The notes below the pieces were generated by a model. That model had not been told where the DNA came from, did not search any database, and was given only the letters and a program-made list of their open reading frames with translations. Made by a program: the position numbers and the translations under genes. Below are positions 13,913-27,825 of a stretch of DNA of 64,000 nt, in pieces. Origin of the DNA: Hyperoodon ampullatus (lineage: Eukaryota > Chordata > Mammalia > Artiodactyla > Ziphiidae); assembly GCA_949752795.1 (NCBI GenBank), contig CATKHW010000365.1, forward strand, positions 372,001 through 436,000, given 5' to 3'. Positions within the stretch are counted from its first letter, which is position 1. Each line of letters opens with the position of its first letter.

Positions 13913-15651
13913 AAAAGGAATTTCAAAAACAAAACAAAAAAACTGGGAAATTCTTTACAATTCCTTCAGGGTCTCTGATGAAACCTGGAATGACGCTATC
14001 TACAACGACAGCTGGATGTGGCATAAGGCTGGACACTTGGGACTGAGAGGATTGGTGAGATTGGGTGAGCAAATGCAGACCCTTTAAAGCAATAATGCAT
14101 GGCACACATTCCATGGGTCCCAACTCTCCAGGTTGAAGGGAATATTACTACAGTTATAACATGTACGGGAAACCTAGAGAACGGACACACTGTGAATACG
14201 AAAGGTTTCTAAAACTCAACGAATAGTCCCTCTCCTGGTGCTCTGGTTTGACGTTCCATCTGCTTTACTATCAACCTCCCAACTTGAAGAGACAGCCCCT
14301 TTAACCTCCTGGTTCGCACAGGTTGCCAATTTGGCAGCGGATGAAAGGGAAGAGGGAGAACCAATGAGAGAGTATCTGTTAGGCATTTGGACGGGCACAT
14401 ATCACTGTAATTTCCAGGCAGGAAGAAGAATTAACCAAAGTCTCAGCCACACACCGGGAACCAGTATAGGTCCTGAACCAAAATTTTGGACTTGCGGTCA
14501 GCTCACCAAAAACGAGTTGAAAAATGGAGCTCAGGGGCACAGCAATTCACAAACTGGCCGTGTAATAAAGGACAACTATCGTCCAAAAATCTGTTGAGGG
14601 AAGGCAACGAGGCGGACGTGAAAGCGAGGCAGAATAGCAGGAAACAGATTTCAGGAGGTACGTTGGAATCGCCTTTAAAGCACAGGAAGAGGGACACAAC
14701 TTCGACAATGATGCACTTGGCCAAAAAGGGCGTATGTGTTTTCTCCTGAATATATTCAGGAGAAAACGCATACGCCCTTTTTGGCCAAGCAAGCAAGCGG
14801 GCAATGCAAATCTGCACTACAAAGAAGTATCACTTCCCACCGGTCAAAAGGGACATCCACAAAATGTGTAAAAACCAGAAAGGCAAGACAGGCCCTGGAG
14901 AACAGGGAGCCTTGTTATGCTGATGGGCGGGATGTAAATTGCCAACTGCCTCTCTGGAGGAGTGTATTGTGTTTCCTAAAACAAGTAAAGAACAGAGCTA
15001 CAGAGCCAAGGGCACTTCCAGTCTAGGGAATATACCTTGGGAAAACTGAAAATCAATAAGACAGAGCCACCCCAAAATTTAGGGCTGCACTACTTACAAG
15101 GAACTCAACTTGGGTACACCTTAAATATCCCAGGAAATATAAAAACGGTTCAAAAAATTGTGGTACTTACGTACGATGGAATATCCCTCAGCCATGAAAT
15201 CAATGTCATAAGACCAGTAGCAGCAAAATGGGTGGATTAATGTACGATGATTCTAAGTGAAATAAGTCACAGAGAAAAAGAAACGTATCATAAGATATCA
15301 CTTATGAAGATCCTGTAAACATGGCTACACTTGAACTGAGTTAGGAAAGAGAACAGTGTCTCACTTTTAGAAAACACTCTTATGCCTGCTTAAGGGGAAA
15401 GGAGAGGTGGGATGATGCATAAAACCAGAGTTTGATATAAGCACAGGTACCGTTCCAAAAACCAACTATGGAATAGACAAGACCTACACCTTCCTCAGTG
15501 AAAGGGACTCAAAACCCCATATTTCCCGCAGAGGAATATATCTGACTAGTAAGAATCTTAAAACCTATGTATTGATATGTCTCCGTAAGGGAATCAAGTG
15601 TGTCTAGACTTGCATAAACATGGCAGCGAGAGTCAGCTCAAACCCACTATA
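13913..15651 (+). repeat. Array A unit 9
   Basis: Its end carries tcacttttagaaaac, ggggaaaggag and gtgggatgatg (15,360-15,417), shared with the end of unit 15. The palindrome (14716-14789) has one mismatch, a CpG-to-TpG change in the left arm. A stop near 15,238 shortens the common frame. Confidence 0.95.
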
Positions 15652-17390
15652 AAAAGGAATTTCAAAAACAAAACAAAAAAACTGGGAAATTCTTTACAAT
15701 TCCTTCAGGGTCTCTGATGAAACCTGGAATGACACTATCTACAACGACAGCTGGATGTGGCATAAGGCTGGACGCTTGGGACTGAGAGGATTGGTGAGAT
15801 TGGGTGAGCAAATGCAGACCCTTTAAATCAATAATGCATGGCACCCATTCCATGGGTCCCAATTCTCCAGGTTGAAGGGAATATTACTACAGTTATAACA
15901 TGTACGGGAAACCTAGAGAACGGACACACTGTGAATACGAAAGGTTTCTAAAACTCAACGAATAGTCCCTCTCCTGGTGCTCCGGTTTGACTTTCCATCT
16001 GCTTTACTATCAACCTCCCAACTTGGAGAGACAGCCCCTTTAACCTCCTGGTTCGCACAGGTTGCCAATTTGGCAGCGGATGAAAGGGACGAGGGAGAAC
16101 CAATGAGAGAGTAGCTGTTAGGCATTTGGACGGGCACATATCACTGTAACTTCCCGGCAGGAAGAAGAATTAACCAAAGTCTCAGCTACCCACCAGGAAC
16201 CAGTATACGTCCTGAACCAAAATTTTGGACTTGCGGTCAGCTCACCAAAAACGAGTTGAAAAATGGAGCTCAGGGGCACAGCAATTCACAAACTGGCCGA
16301 TTAATAAAGGACAACTATCGTCCAAAAATCTGTTGAGGGAAGGCAACGAGGCGGACTTGAAAGCGAGGCAGAAGAGCAGGAAACAGATTTCAAGAGGTAC
16401 GTTGGAATCGCCTTTAAAGCACAGGAAGAGGGACACAACTTCGACAATGATGCACTTGGCCAAAAAGGGCGTATGCGTTTTCTCCTGAATATATTCAGGA
16501 GAAAACGCATACGCCCTTTTTGGCCAAGCAAGCAAGCGGGCAATGCAAATCTGCACTACAAAGAAGTATCACTTCCCACCGGTCAAAAGGGACATCCACA
16601 AAATGTGTAAAAACCAGGAAGGCAAGACAGGCCCTGGAAAACCGGGAGCCTTGTTATGCTGATGGGCGGGATGTAAATTGCCAACTACCTCTCTGGAGGA
16701 GTGCATTGTGTTCCCTAAAACAAGTAAACAACAGAGCTACAGAGCCAAGGGCACTTCCAGTCTACGGAATATACCTTGGGAAAACTGAAAATCAATAAGA
16801 CAGAGCCACCCCAAAACTTAGGTCTGCACTGCTTACAAGGACCTCAACTTGGGTACACCTTAAATATCCCAGGAAATATAAAAATGGTTCAAAAAATTGT
16901 GGTACTTACGTACGATGGAATATCCCTCAGCCATGAAATCAATGTCATAAGACCAGTAGCAGCAAAATGGGTGGATTCAGGTACGATGATTCTAAGTGAA
17001 ATAAGTCACAGAGAAAAAGAAACTTATCATAAGATATCACTTATGAAGATCCTGTAAACATGGCTACACTTGAACTGAGTTAGGAAAGAGAACAGTGTCT
17101 CACATTTAGAAAACACTCTTATGCCTGCTTAAGGGGGAAGGAGAGGTGGGGTGATGCATAAAACCAGAGTTTGATATAAGCACAGGTACTGTTCCAAAAA
17201 CCAACTATGGAATAGACAAGACCTACACCTTCCTCAATGAAAGGGATTCAAAGCCCCATATTTCCCGCAGAGGAATATATCTGACTACTAAGAATCTTAA
17301 AACCTATGTATTGATATGTCTCTGTAAGTGAATCAAGTGTGTCTAGACTGGCATAAACATGGCAGCGAGAGTCAGCTCAAAACAACTATA
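15652..17390 (+). repeat. Array A unit 10
   Basis: Shares gaaagggacgaggg (near 16,082) and tctgactactaag (near 17,279) with unit 16. The palindrome (16455-16528) is perfect. Confidence 0.95.
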
Positions 17391-19129
17391 AAAAGGAATT
17401 TCAAAAACAAAACAAAAAAACTGGGAAATACTTTACAATTCCTTCAGGGTCTCTGATGAAACCTGGAATGATCCTATCTACAACGACAGCTGGATGTGGC
17501 ATAAGGCTGGACACTTGGGACTGAGAGGATTGGTGAGATTGGGTGAGCAAATGCAGACCCTTTAAATCAATAATGCATGGCACCCATTCCATGGGTCCCA
17601 ACTCTCCAGGTTGAAGGGAATATTACTACAGCTATAACATGTACGGGAAACCTAGAGAACGGACACACTGTGAATATGAAAGGTTTCTAAAACTCAACGA
17701 ATAGTCCCTCTCCTGGGGCTCCGGTTTGACTTTCCATCTGCTTTACTATCAACCTCCCAACTTGGAGAGACAGCTCCTTTAGCCTCCTGGTTCGCACAGG
17801 TGGCCAATTTGGCAGAGAATGAAAGGGAAGAGGGAGAACCAATGAGAGAGTAGATGTTAGGCATTTGGACGGGCACATATCACTGTAATTTCCCGGCAGG
17901 AAGAAGTATTAACCAAAGTCTTCGCGACCCACCGGGAACCAGTATAGGTCCAGAACCAAAATGTTGGACGTGCGGTCAGCTCACCAAAAACGAGTTGAAA
18001 AATGGAGCTCAGGGGCACAGCAATTCACAAACTGGCCGAGTAATAAAGGACAACTATCGTCCAAAAATCTGTTGAGGGAAGGCAACGAGGCGGACTTGAA
18101 AGCGAGGCAGAAGAGCAGGAAACAGATTTCAAGAGGTACGTTGGAATCACCTTTAAAGCACAGGAAGAGGGGCACAACTTCGACAATGATGCACTTGGCC
18201 AAAAAGGGCGTATGCGTTTTCTCCTGAATATATTCAGGAGAAAACGCATTCGCCCTTTTTGGCCAAGCAAGCAAGCGGGCAATGCAAATCTGCACTACAA
18301 AGAAGTATCACTTCCCACCGGTCAAAAGGGACATCCACAAAATGTGTAAAAACCAGGAAGGCAAGACAGGCCCTGGAGAACAGGGAGCCTTGTTATGCTG
18401 ATGGGCGGGATGTAAATTGCCAACTGCCTCTCTGGAGGAGTGCATTGTGTTCCCTAAAACAAGTAAACAACTGAGCTACAGAGCCAAGGGCACTTCCAGT
18501 CTACGGAATATACCTTGGGAAAACTGAAAATCAATAAGACAGAGCCACCCCAAAACTTAGGTCTGCACTGCTTACAAGGACCTCAACTTGGGTACACATT
18601 AAATATCTCAGGAAATATAAAAATGGTTCAAAAAATTGTGGTACTTAGGTACGATGGAATATCCCTCAGCCTTGAAATCAATGTCATAAGACCAGTAGCA
18701 GCAAAATGGGTGGATTCAGGTACGATGATTCTAAGTGAAATAAGTCACAGAGAAAAATAAACTTATCATAAGATATCACTTATGAAGATCCTGTAAACAT
18801 GGCTACACTTGAACTGAGTTAGGAAAGAGAACAGTGTCTCACATTTAGAAAACACTCTTATGCCTGCTTAAGGGGGAAGGAGAGGTGGGGTGATGCATAA
18901 AACCAGAGTTTGATATAAGCACAGGTACCGTTCCAAAAACCAACTATGGTATAGACAAGACCTACACCTTCCTCAGTGAAAGGGATTCAAAGCCACATAT
19001 TTCCCGCAGAGGAATATATCTGACTAGTAAGAATCTTAAAACCTATGGATTGATATGTCTCCGTAAGAGAATCAACTGTGTCTAGACTGGCATAAACATG
19101 GCAGCGAGAATCAGCTCAAACCCACTATA
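17391..19129 (+). repeat. Array A unit 11
   Basis: Variants include tcttcgcgacccac (near 17,919) and aaaatgttggacgtg (near 17,958). The palindrome (18194-18267) has one non-CpG mismatch. A stop near 18,758 shortens the common frame. Confidence 0.95.
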
Positions 19130-20869
19130 AAAAGGAATTTCAAAAACAAAACAAAAAAAACCTGGAAATTCTATACAATTCCTTCAGCGTCTCTGATGAA
19201 ACCTGGAATGACCCTATCTACAATGACAGCTGGATGTGGCATAAGGCTGGACACTTGGGACTGAGAGGATTGGTGAGATTGGGTGAGCAAATGCAGAACC
19301 TTTACAGCACAAATGGCTGGCACCCATTCCATGGGTCCCAACTCCCCAGGTTGAAGGGAATATTACTACTGCTATTACATGTACGGGAAACCTATAGAAC
19401 GGACACACTGTGAATACGAAAGGTTTCTAAAACTCAACGAATAGTCCCTCTCCTGGTGCTCCGGTTTGACTTTCCATCTGCTTTACTATCAACCTCCCAA
19501 CTTGGAGAGACAGCCCCGTTAACCTCCTGGTTCGCACAGGTTTCCAATTTGGCAGACGATGAAAGGGAAGAGGGAGAACCAATGAGAGAGTAGATGTTAG
19601 GCATTTGGACGGGCACATATCACTGTAATTTCCCTGCAGGTAGAAGAATTAACCAAAGTCTCAGCCACCCACCGGGAGCCAGTATAGGTCCTGAACCAAA
19701 ATTTTGGACTTGCGGTCAGCTCAACAAAAACGAGTTGAAAAATGGAGCTCAGGGGCACAGCAATTCACAAACTGGCCCAGTAATAAAGGACAACTATCGT
19801 CCAAAAATCTGTTGAGGGAAGGCAACGAGGCGGACTTGAAAGCGAGGCAGAAGAGCAGGAAACAGATTTCAAGAGGTACGTTGGAATCGCCTTTAAAGCA
19901 CAGGAAGAGGGGCACGACTTCGACAATGATGCACTTGGCCAAAAAGGGCGTATGCGTTTTCTCCTGAATATATTCAGGAGGAAACGCATACGCCCTTTTT
20001 GGCCAAGCAAGCAAGCGGGCAATGCAAATCTGCACTACAAAGAAGTATCACTTCCCACCGGTCAAAAGGGACATCCGCAAAATGTGTAAAAACCAGAAAG
20101 GCAAGACAGGCCCTGGAGAACAGGGAGCCTTGTTATGCTGATGGGCGGGATGTAAATTGCCAACTGCCTCTCTGGAGGAGTGCACTGTGTTCCCTAAAAC
20201 AAGTAAAGGACAGAGCTACAGATCCAAGGGCACTTCCAGTCTACGGAATATACCTTGGGAAAACTGAAAATCAATAAGACAGAGCCACCCCAAAATTTAG
20301 GGCTGCACTGCTTACAAGGACCTCAACTTGGGTACACCTTAAATATCCCAGGAAATATAAAAATGGTTCAAAAAATTGTGGTACTTACGTACGATGGAAT
20401 ATCCCTCAGCCATGCAATCAATGTCATAAGACCAGTAGCAGCAAAATGGGTGGATTCATGTAGGATGATTCTATGTGAAATAAGTCACAGAGAAAAAGAA
20501 ACTTATCATAAGATATCACTTATGAAGATCCTGTAAACATGGCTACACTTGAACTGAGTTAGGAAACAGAACAGTGTCTCACATTTAGAAAACACTCTTA
20601 TGCCTGCTTAAGGGGGAAGGAGAGGTGGGGTGATGCATAAAACCAGAGTTTGATATAAGCACAGGTACCGTTCGAAAAACCAACTATGGATTAGACAAGA
20701 CCTACACCTTCCTCAGTGAAAGGGACTCAAAACCCCATATTTCCCGCAGAGGAATATATCTGACTAGTAAGAATCTTAAAACCTATGAACTGATATGTCT
20801 CCGTAAGGGAATCAAGTGTGTCTAGACTGGCATAAACATGGCAGCGAGAATCAGCTCAAACCCACTATA
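19130..20869 (+). repeat. Array A unit 12 (1,740 bp)
   Basis: One base longer because of an extra A in the opening A-rich tract (near 19,150-19,158). Shares the acagcacaaatg variant with unit 2. The palindrome (19934-20007) has one G·T-type mismatch. Confidence 0.95.
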
Positions 20870-22608
20870 AAAAGGAATTTCAAAAACAAAACAAAAAAAC
20901 TTGGAAATTCCTTACAATTCCTTCAGGGTCTCTGATGAAACCTGGAATGACCCTATCTACAACGACAGCTGGATGTGGCATAAGGCTGGACACTTGGGAC
21001 TGAGAGGATTGGTGAGATTGGGTGAGCAAATGCAGACCCTTTAAAGCAATAATGCATGGCACCCATTCCATGGGTCCCAACTCTCCAGGTTGAAGGGAAT
21101 ATTACTACAGTTATAACATGTACGGGAAACCTAGAGAACGGACACACTGTGAATACGAAAGGTTTCTAAAACTCAACGAATAGTCCCTCTCCTGGTGCTC
21201 CGGTTTGACTTTCCATCTGCTTTACTATCAACCTCCCAACTTGGAGAGACAGCCCCTTTAACCTCCTGGTTCGCACAGGTTGCCAATTTGGCAGCGGATG
21301 AAAGGGAAGAGTGAGAACCAATGAGAGAGTAGCTGATAGGCATTTGGACGGGCACATATCACTGTAATTTCCCGGGAGGAAGAAGAATTAACCAAAGTCT
21401 CAGCCACCCACCGGGAACCAGTATAGGTCCTGAACCAAAATTTTGGACTTGCGGTCAGCTCACCAAAAACGATTTGAAAAATGGAGCTCAGGGGCACAGC
21501 AATTCACAAACTGGCCGAGTAATAAAGGACAACTATCGTCCAAAAATCTGTGGAGGGAAGGCAACGAGGCGGACTTGAAAGCGAGGCAGAAGAGCAGGAA
21601 ACAGATTTCAAGAGATACGTTGGAATCGCCTTTAAAGCACAGGAAGAGGGGCACAACTTCGACAATGATGCACTTGGCCAAAAAGGGCGTATGCGTTTCC
21701 TCCTGAATATATTCAGGAGGAAACGCATACACCCTTTTTGGCCAAGCAAGCAAGCGGGCAATGCAAATCTGCACTACAAAGAAGTATCACTTCTCACCGG
21801 TCAAAAGGGACATCCACAAAATGTGTAAAAACCAGAAAGGCAAGACAGGCCCTGGAGAACACGGAGCCTTGTTATGCTGATGGGCGGCATGTAAATTGCC
21901 AACTGCCTCTCTGGAGGAGTGCATTGTGTTCCCTAAAACAAGTAAACAACTGAGCTACAGAGCCAAGGGCACTTCATGTCTAGGGAATATACCTTGGGAA
22001 AACTGAAAATCAATAAGAGAGAGCCACCCCAATATTTAGGGCTGCACTGCTTACAAGGACCTCAACTTGGGTACACCTTAAATATCCCAGGAAATATAAA
22101 AATGGTTCAAAAAATTGTGGTACTTACGTACGATGGAATATCCCTCAGCCATGCAATCAATGTCATAAGACCAGTAGCAGCAAAATGGGTGGATTCATGT
22201 AGGATGATTCTAAGTGAAATAAGTCACAGAGAAAAAGAAACTTATCATAAGATATCACTTATGAAGATCCTGTAAACATGGCTACACTTGAACTGAGTTA
22301 GGAAAGAGAACAGTGTCTCACATTTAGAAAACACTCTTATGCCTGCTTAAGGGGGAAGGAGAGGTGGGGTGATGCATAAAACCAGAGATTGATATAAGCA
22401 CAGGTACCGTTCCAAAAACCAACTATGGAATAGACAAGACCTACACCTTCCTCAGTGAAAGGGACTCAAAACCCCATATTTCCCGCAGAGGAATATATGT
22501 GACTAGTAAGAATCTTAAAACCTATGGATTGATATGTCTCCGTAAGGGAATCAAGTGTGTCTAGACTGGCATAAACATGGCAGCGAGAATCAGCTCAAAC
22601 CCACTATA
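20870..22608 (+). repeat. Array A unit 13
   Basis: Shares the rare unit 4 variants (gagtgagaacc, cccgggaggaag, aactgagctac). The palindrome (21673-21746) has both tttcctcc and ggaggaaa arms and one CpG-decay mismatch in the right arm. Confidence 0.95.
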
Positions 22609-24347
22609 AAAAGGAATTTCAAAAACAAAACAAAAAAACTGGGAAATTCTTTACAATTCCTTCAGGGTCTCTGATGAAACCTGGAATGACCCTATCTACA
22701 ACGACAGCTGGATGTGGCATAAGGCTGGACACTTGGGACTGAGAGGATTGGTGAGATTGGGTGAGCAAATGCAGACCCTTTAAAGCAATAATGCATGGCA
22801 CCCATTCCATGGGTCCCAACTCTCCAGGTTGAAGGGAATATTACTACAGTTATAACATGTACGGGAAACCTAGAGAACGGACACACTGTGAATACGAAAG
22901 GTTTCTAAAACTCAACGAATAGTCCCTCTCCTGGTGCTCCGGTTTGACTTTCCATCTGCTTTACTATCAACCTCCCAACTTGAAGAGACAGCCCCTTTAA
23001 CCTCCTGGTTCGCACAGGTTGCCAATTTGGCAGCGGATGAAAGGGAAGAGGGAGAACCAATGAGAGAGTAGCTGTTAGGCATTTGGACGGGCACATATCA
23101 CTGTAATTTCCCGGCAGGAAGAAGAATTAACCAAAGTCTCAGCCACCCACCGGGAACCAGTATAGGACTTGAACCAAAATTTTGGACTTGCGGTCAGCTC
23201 ACCAAAAACGAGTTGAAAAATGGAGCTCAGGGGCACAGCAATTCACAAACTGGCCGAGTAATAAAGGACAACTATCGTCCAAAAATCTGTTGAGGGAAGG
23301 CAACGAGGCGGACTTGAAAGCAAGGCAGAAGAGCAGGAAACAGATTTCAAGAGGTACGTTGGAATCGCCTTTAAAGCACAGGAAGAGGGGCACAACTTCG
23401 ACAATGATGCACTTGGCCAAAAAGGGCGTATGCGTTTTCTCCTGAATATATTCAGGAGGAAACGCATACGCCCTTTTTGGCCAAGCAAGCAAGCGGGCAA
23501 TGCAAATCTGCACTACAAAGAAGTATCACTTCTCACCGGTCAAAAGGGACATCCACAAAATGTGTAAAAACCAGAAAGGCAAGACAGGCCCTGGAGAACA
23601 CGGAGCCTTGTTATGCTGATGGGCGGGATGTAAATTGCCAACTGCCTCTCTGGAGGAGTGCATTGTGTTCCCTAAAACAAGTAAAGAACAGAGCTACAGA
23701 GCCAAGGGCACTTCCAGTCTATGGAATATACCTTGGGAAAACTGAAAATCAATAAGACAGAGCCACCCCAATATTTAGGGCTGCACTGCTTACAAGGACC
23801 TCAACTTGGGTACACCTTAAATATCCCAGGAAATATAAAAATGGTTCAAAAAATTGTGGTACTTACGTACGATGGAATATCCCTCAGCCATGCATTCAAT
23901 GTCATAAGACCAGTAGCAGCAAAATGGGTGGATTCATGTAGGATGATTCTAAGTGAAATAAGTCACAGAGAAAAAGAAACTTATCATAAGATATCACTTA
24001 TGAAGATCCTGTAAACATGGCTACACTTGAACTGAGTTAGGAAAGAGAACAGTGTCTCACATTTAGAAAACACTCTTATGCCTGCTTAAGGGGGAAGGAG
24101 AGGTGGGGTGATGCATAAAACCAGAGTTTGATATAAGCACAGGTACCGTTCGAAAAACCAAGTATGGAATAGACAAGACCTACACCTTCCTCAGTGAAAG
24201 GGACTCAAAACCCCATATTTCCCTCTGAGGAATATATCTGACTAGTAAGAATCTTAAAACCTATGTATTGATATGTCTCCGTAAGGGAATCAAGTGTGTC
24301 TAGACTGGCGTAAACATGGCAGCGAGAATCAGCTCAAACCCACTATA
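22609..24347 (+). repeat. Array A unit 14
   Basis: Shares the unit 5 variants (ataggacttgaacc, gaacacggagcc, catgcattcaat, ccctctgagg). The palindrome (23412-23485) has one mismatch. Confidence 0.95.
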
Positions 24348-26086
24348 AAAAGGAATTTCAAAAACAAAACAAAAAAACTGGGAAATTCTTTATATTTCCT
24401 TCAGGGTCTCTGATGAAACCTGGAATGACCCTATCTACAATGACAGCTGGATGTGGCATAAGGCTGGACACTTGGGACTGAGAGGATTGGTGAGATTGGG
24501 TGAGCAAATGAAGACCCTTTAAAGCAATAATGCATGGCACCCATTCCATGGTTCCCAACTCTCCAGGTTGAAGGGAATATTACTACAGTTATAACATGTA
24601 CGGGAAACCTAGAGAACGGACACACTGTGAATACGAAAGGTTTCTAAAACTCAACGAATAGTCCCTCTCCTGGTGCTCCGGTTTGACTTTCCATCTGCTT
24701 TACTATCAACCTCCCAACTTGAAGAGACAGCCCCTTTAACCTCCTGGTTCGCACAGGTTGCCAATTTGGCAGCGGACGAAAGGGAAGAGGGGGAAACAAT
24801 GAGAGAGTAGCTGTTAGGCATTTGGACGGGCACATATTACTGTAATTTCCCGGCAGGAAGAAGAATTAACCAAAGTCTCAGCCACCCACCGGGAACCAGT
24901 ATAGGTCCTGAACCAAAATTTTGGACTTGCGGTCAGCTCACCAAAAACGAGTTGAAAAATGGAGCTCAGGGGCACAGCAATTCACAAACTGGCCGAGTAA
25001 TAAAGGACAACTATCGTCCAAAAATCTGTTGAGGGAAGGCAACGAGGTGGACTTGAAAGCGAGGCAGAAGAGCAGGAAACAGATTTCAAGAGGTACGTTG
25101 GAATCACCTTTAAAGCACAGGAAGAGGAGCACAACTTCGACAATGATGCACTTGGCCAAAAAGGGCGTATGCGTTTTCTCCTGAATATATTCAGGAGGAA
25201 ACGCATACGCCCTTTTTGGCCAAGCAAGCAAGCGGGCAATGCAAATCTGCACTACAAAGAAGTATCACTTCTCACTGGTCAAAAGGAACATCCACAAAAT
25301 ATGTAAAAACCAGAAAGGCAAGACAGGCCCTGGAGAACAGGGAGCGTTGTTATGCTGATGGGCGGGATGTAAATTGCCAACTACCTCTCTGGAGGAGTGC
25401 ATTGTGTTCCCTAAAACAAGTAAACAACAGAGCTACAGAGCCAAGGGCACTCCCAGTCTAGGGAATATACCTTGGGAAAACTGAAAATCAATAAGACAGA
25501 GCCACCCCAAAATTTAGGGCTGCACTGCTTACAAGGACCTCAACTTGGGTACACCTTAAATATCCCAGGAAATATAAAAACGGTTCAAAAAATTGTGGTA
25601 CTTACGTACGATGGAATATCCCTCAGCCATGAAATCAATGTCATAAGACCAGTAGCAGCAAAATGGGTGGATTCAGGTACGATGATTCTAAGTGAAATAA
25701 GTCACAGAGAAAAAGAAACGTATCATAAGATATCACTTATGAAGATCCTGTAAACATGGCTACACTTGAACTGAGTTAGGAAAGAGAACAGTGTCTCACT
25801 TTTAGAAAAGACTCTTATGCCTGCTTAAGGGGAAAGGAGAGGTGGGATGATGCATAAAACCAGAGTTTGATATAAGCACAGGTACCGTTCCAAAAACCAA
25901 CTATGGAATAGACAAGACCTACACCTTCCTCAGTGAAAGGGACTCAAAACCCCATATTTCCCGCAGAGGAATATATCTGACTAGTAAGAATCTTAAAACC
26001 TATGTATTGATATGTCTCCGTAAGGGAATCAAGTGTGTCTAGACTGGCATAAACATGGCAGCGAGAGTCAGCTCAAACCCACTATA
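24348..26086 (+). repeat. Array A unit 15 (mosaic)
   Basis: The first part resembles unit 6 (tatttccttc, gaaacaatgag). The last part resembles unit 9 (cttttagaaaagac, ggggaaaggag, gtgggatgatg near 25,800-25,852). This fits a crossover or conversion between non-adjacent units. The palindrome (25151-25224) has one mismatch. Confidence 0.93.
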
Positions 26087-27825
26087 AAAAGGAATTTAAA
26101 AAACAAAACAAAAAAACTGGGAAATTCTTTACAATTCCTTCAGGGTCTCTGATGAAACCTGGAATGACGCTATCTACAACGACAGCTGGATGTGGCATAA
26201 GGCTGGACACTTGGGACTGAGAGGATTGGTGAGATTGGGTGAGCAAATGCAGACCCTTTAAAGCAATAATGCATGGCACCCATTCCATGGGTCCCAACTC
26301 TCCAGGTTGAAGGGAATATTACTACAGTTATAACATGTACGGGAAACCTAGAGAACGGACACACTGTGAATACGAAAGGTTTCTAAAACTCAACGAATAG
26401 TCCCTCTCCTGGTGCTCCGGTTTGACTTTCCATCTGCTTTACTATCAACCTCCCAACTTGGAGAGACAGCCCCTTTAACCTCCTGGTTCGCACAGGTTGC
26501 CAATTTGGCAGCAGATGAAAGGGACGAGGGAGAACCAATGAGAGAGTAGCTGTTAGGCATTTGGACGGGCACATATCACTGTAATTTCCCGGCAGGAAGA
26601 AGAATTAACCAAAGTCTCAGCCACCCACCGGGAACCAGTATAGGACTTGAACCAAAATTTTGGACTTGCGGTCAGCTCACCAAAAACGAGTTGAAAAATG
26701 GAGCTCAGCGGCACAGCAATTAACAAACTAGCCGAGTAATAAAGGACAACTATCGTCCAAAAATCTGTTGAGGGAAGGCAACGAGGCGGACTTGAAAGCG
26801 AGGCAGAATAGCAGGAAACAGATTTCAGGAGGTACGTTGGAATCGCCTTTAAAGCACAGGAAGAGGGACACAACTTCGAATATGATGCACTTGGCCAAAA
26901 AGGGCGTATGCGTTTTCTCCTGAATATATTCAGGAGAAAACGCATACGCCCTTTTTGGCCAAGCAAGAAAGCGGGCAATGCAAATCTGCACTACAAAGAA
27001 GTATCACTTCCCACCGGTCAAAAGGGACATCCACAAAATGTGTAAAAACCAGAAAGGCAAGACAGACCCTGGAGAACAGGGAGCCTTGTTATGCTGATGG
27101 GCGGGATGTAAATTGCCAACTGCCTCTCTGGAGGAGTGCATTGTGTTCCCTAAAACAAGTAAACAACAGAGCTACAGAGTCAAGGGCACTTCCAGTCTAC
27201 GGAATATACCTTGGGAAAACTGAAAATCAATAAGACAGAGCCACCCCAAAACTTAGGGCTGCACTGCTTACAAGGACCTCAACTTGGGTACACCTTAAAT
27301 ATCCCAGGAAATATAAAAATGGTTCAAAAAATTGTGGTACTTACGTACGATGGAATATCCCTCAGCCATGAAATCAATGTCATAAGACCAGTAGCAGCAA
27401 AATGGGTGGATTCAGGTACGATGATTCTAAGTGAAATAAGTCACAGAGAAAAAGAAACTTATCATAAGATATCACTTATGAAGATCCTGTAAACATGGCT
27501 ACACTTGAACTGAGTTAGGAAACAGAACAGAGTCTCACATTTAGAAAACACTCTTATGCCTGCTTAAGGGGGAAGGAGAGGTGGGGTGATGCATAAAACC
27601 AGAGTTTGATATAAGCACAGGTACCGTTCCAAAAACCAACTATGGAATAGACAAGACCTACACCTTCCTCAGTGAAAGGGATTCAAAGCCCCATATTTCC
27701 TGCAGAGGAATATATCTGACTACTAAGAATCTTAAAACCTATGGATTGATATGTCTCCGTAAGAGAATCAAGTGTGTCTAGACTGGCATAAACATGGCAG
27801 CGAGAATAAGCTCAATCCCACTATA
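26087..27825 (+). repeat. Array A unit 16
   Basis: Resembles unit 10 (gaaagggacgaggg near 26,518; tctgactactaag near 27,713). The palindrome (26890-26963) is perfect, although the base run just after it differs (gcaagaaagcgg). Confidence 0.95.
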
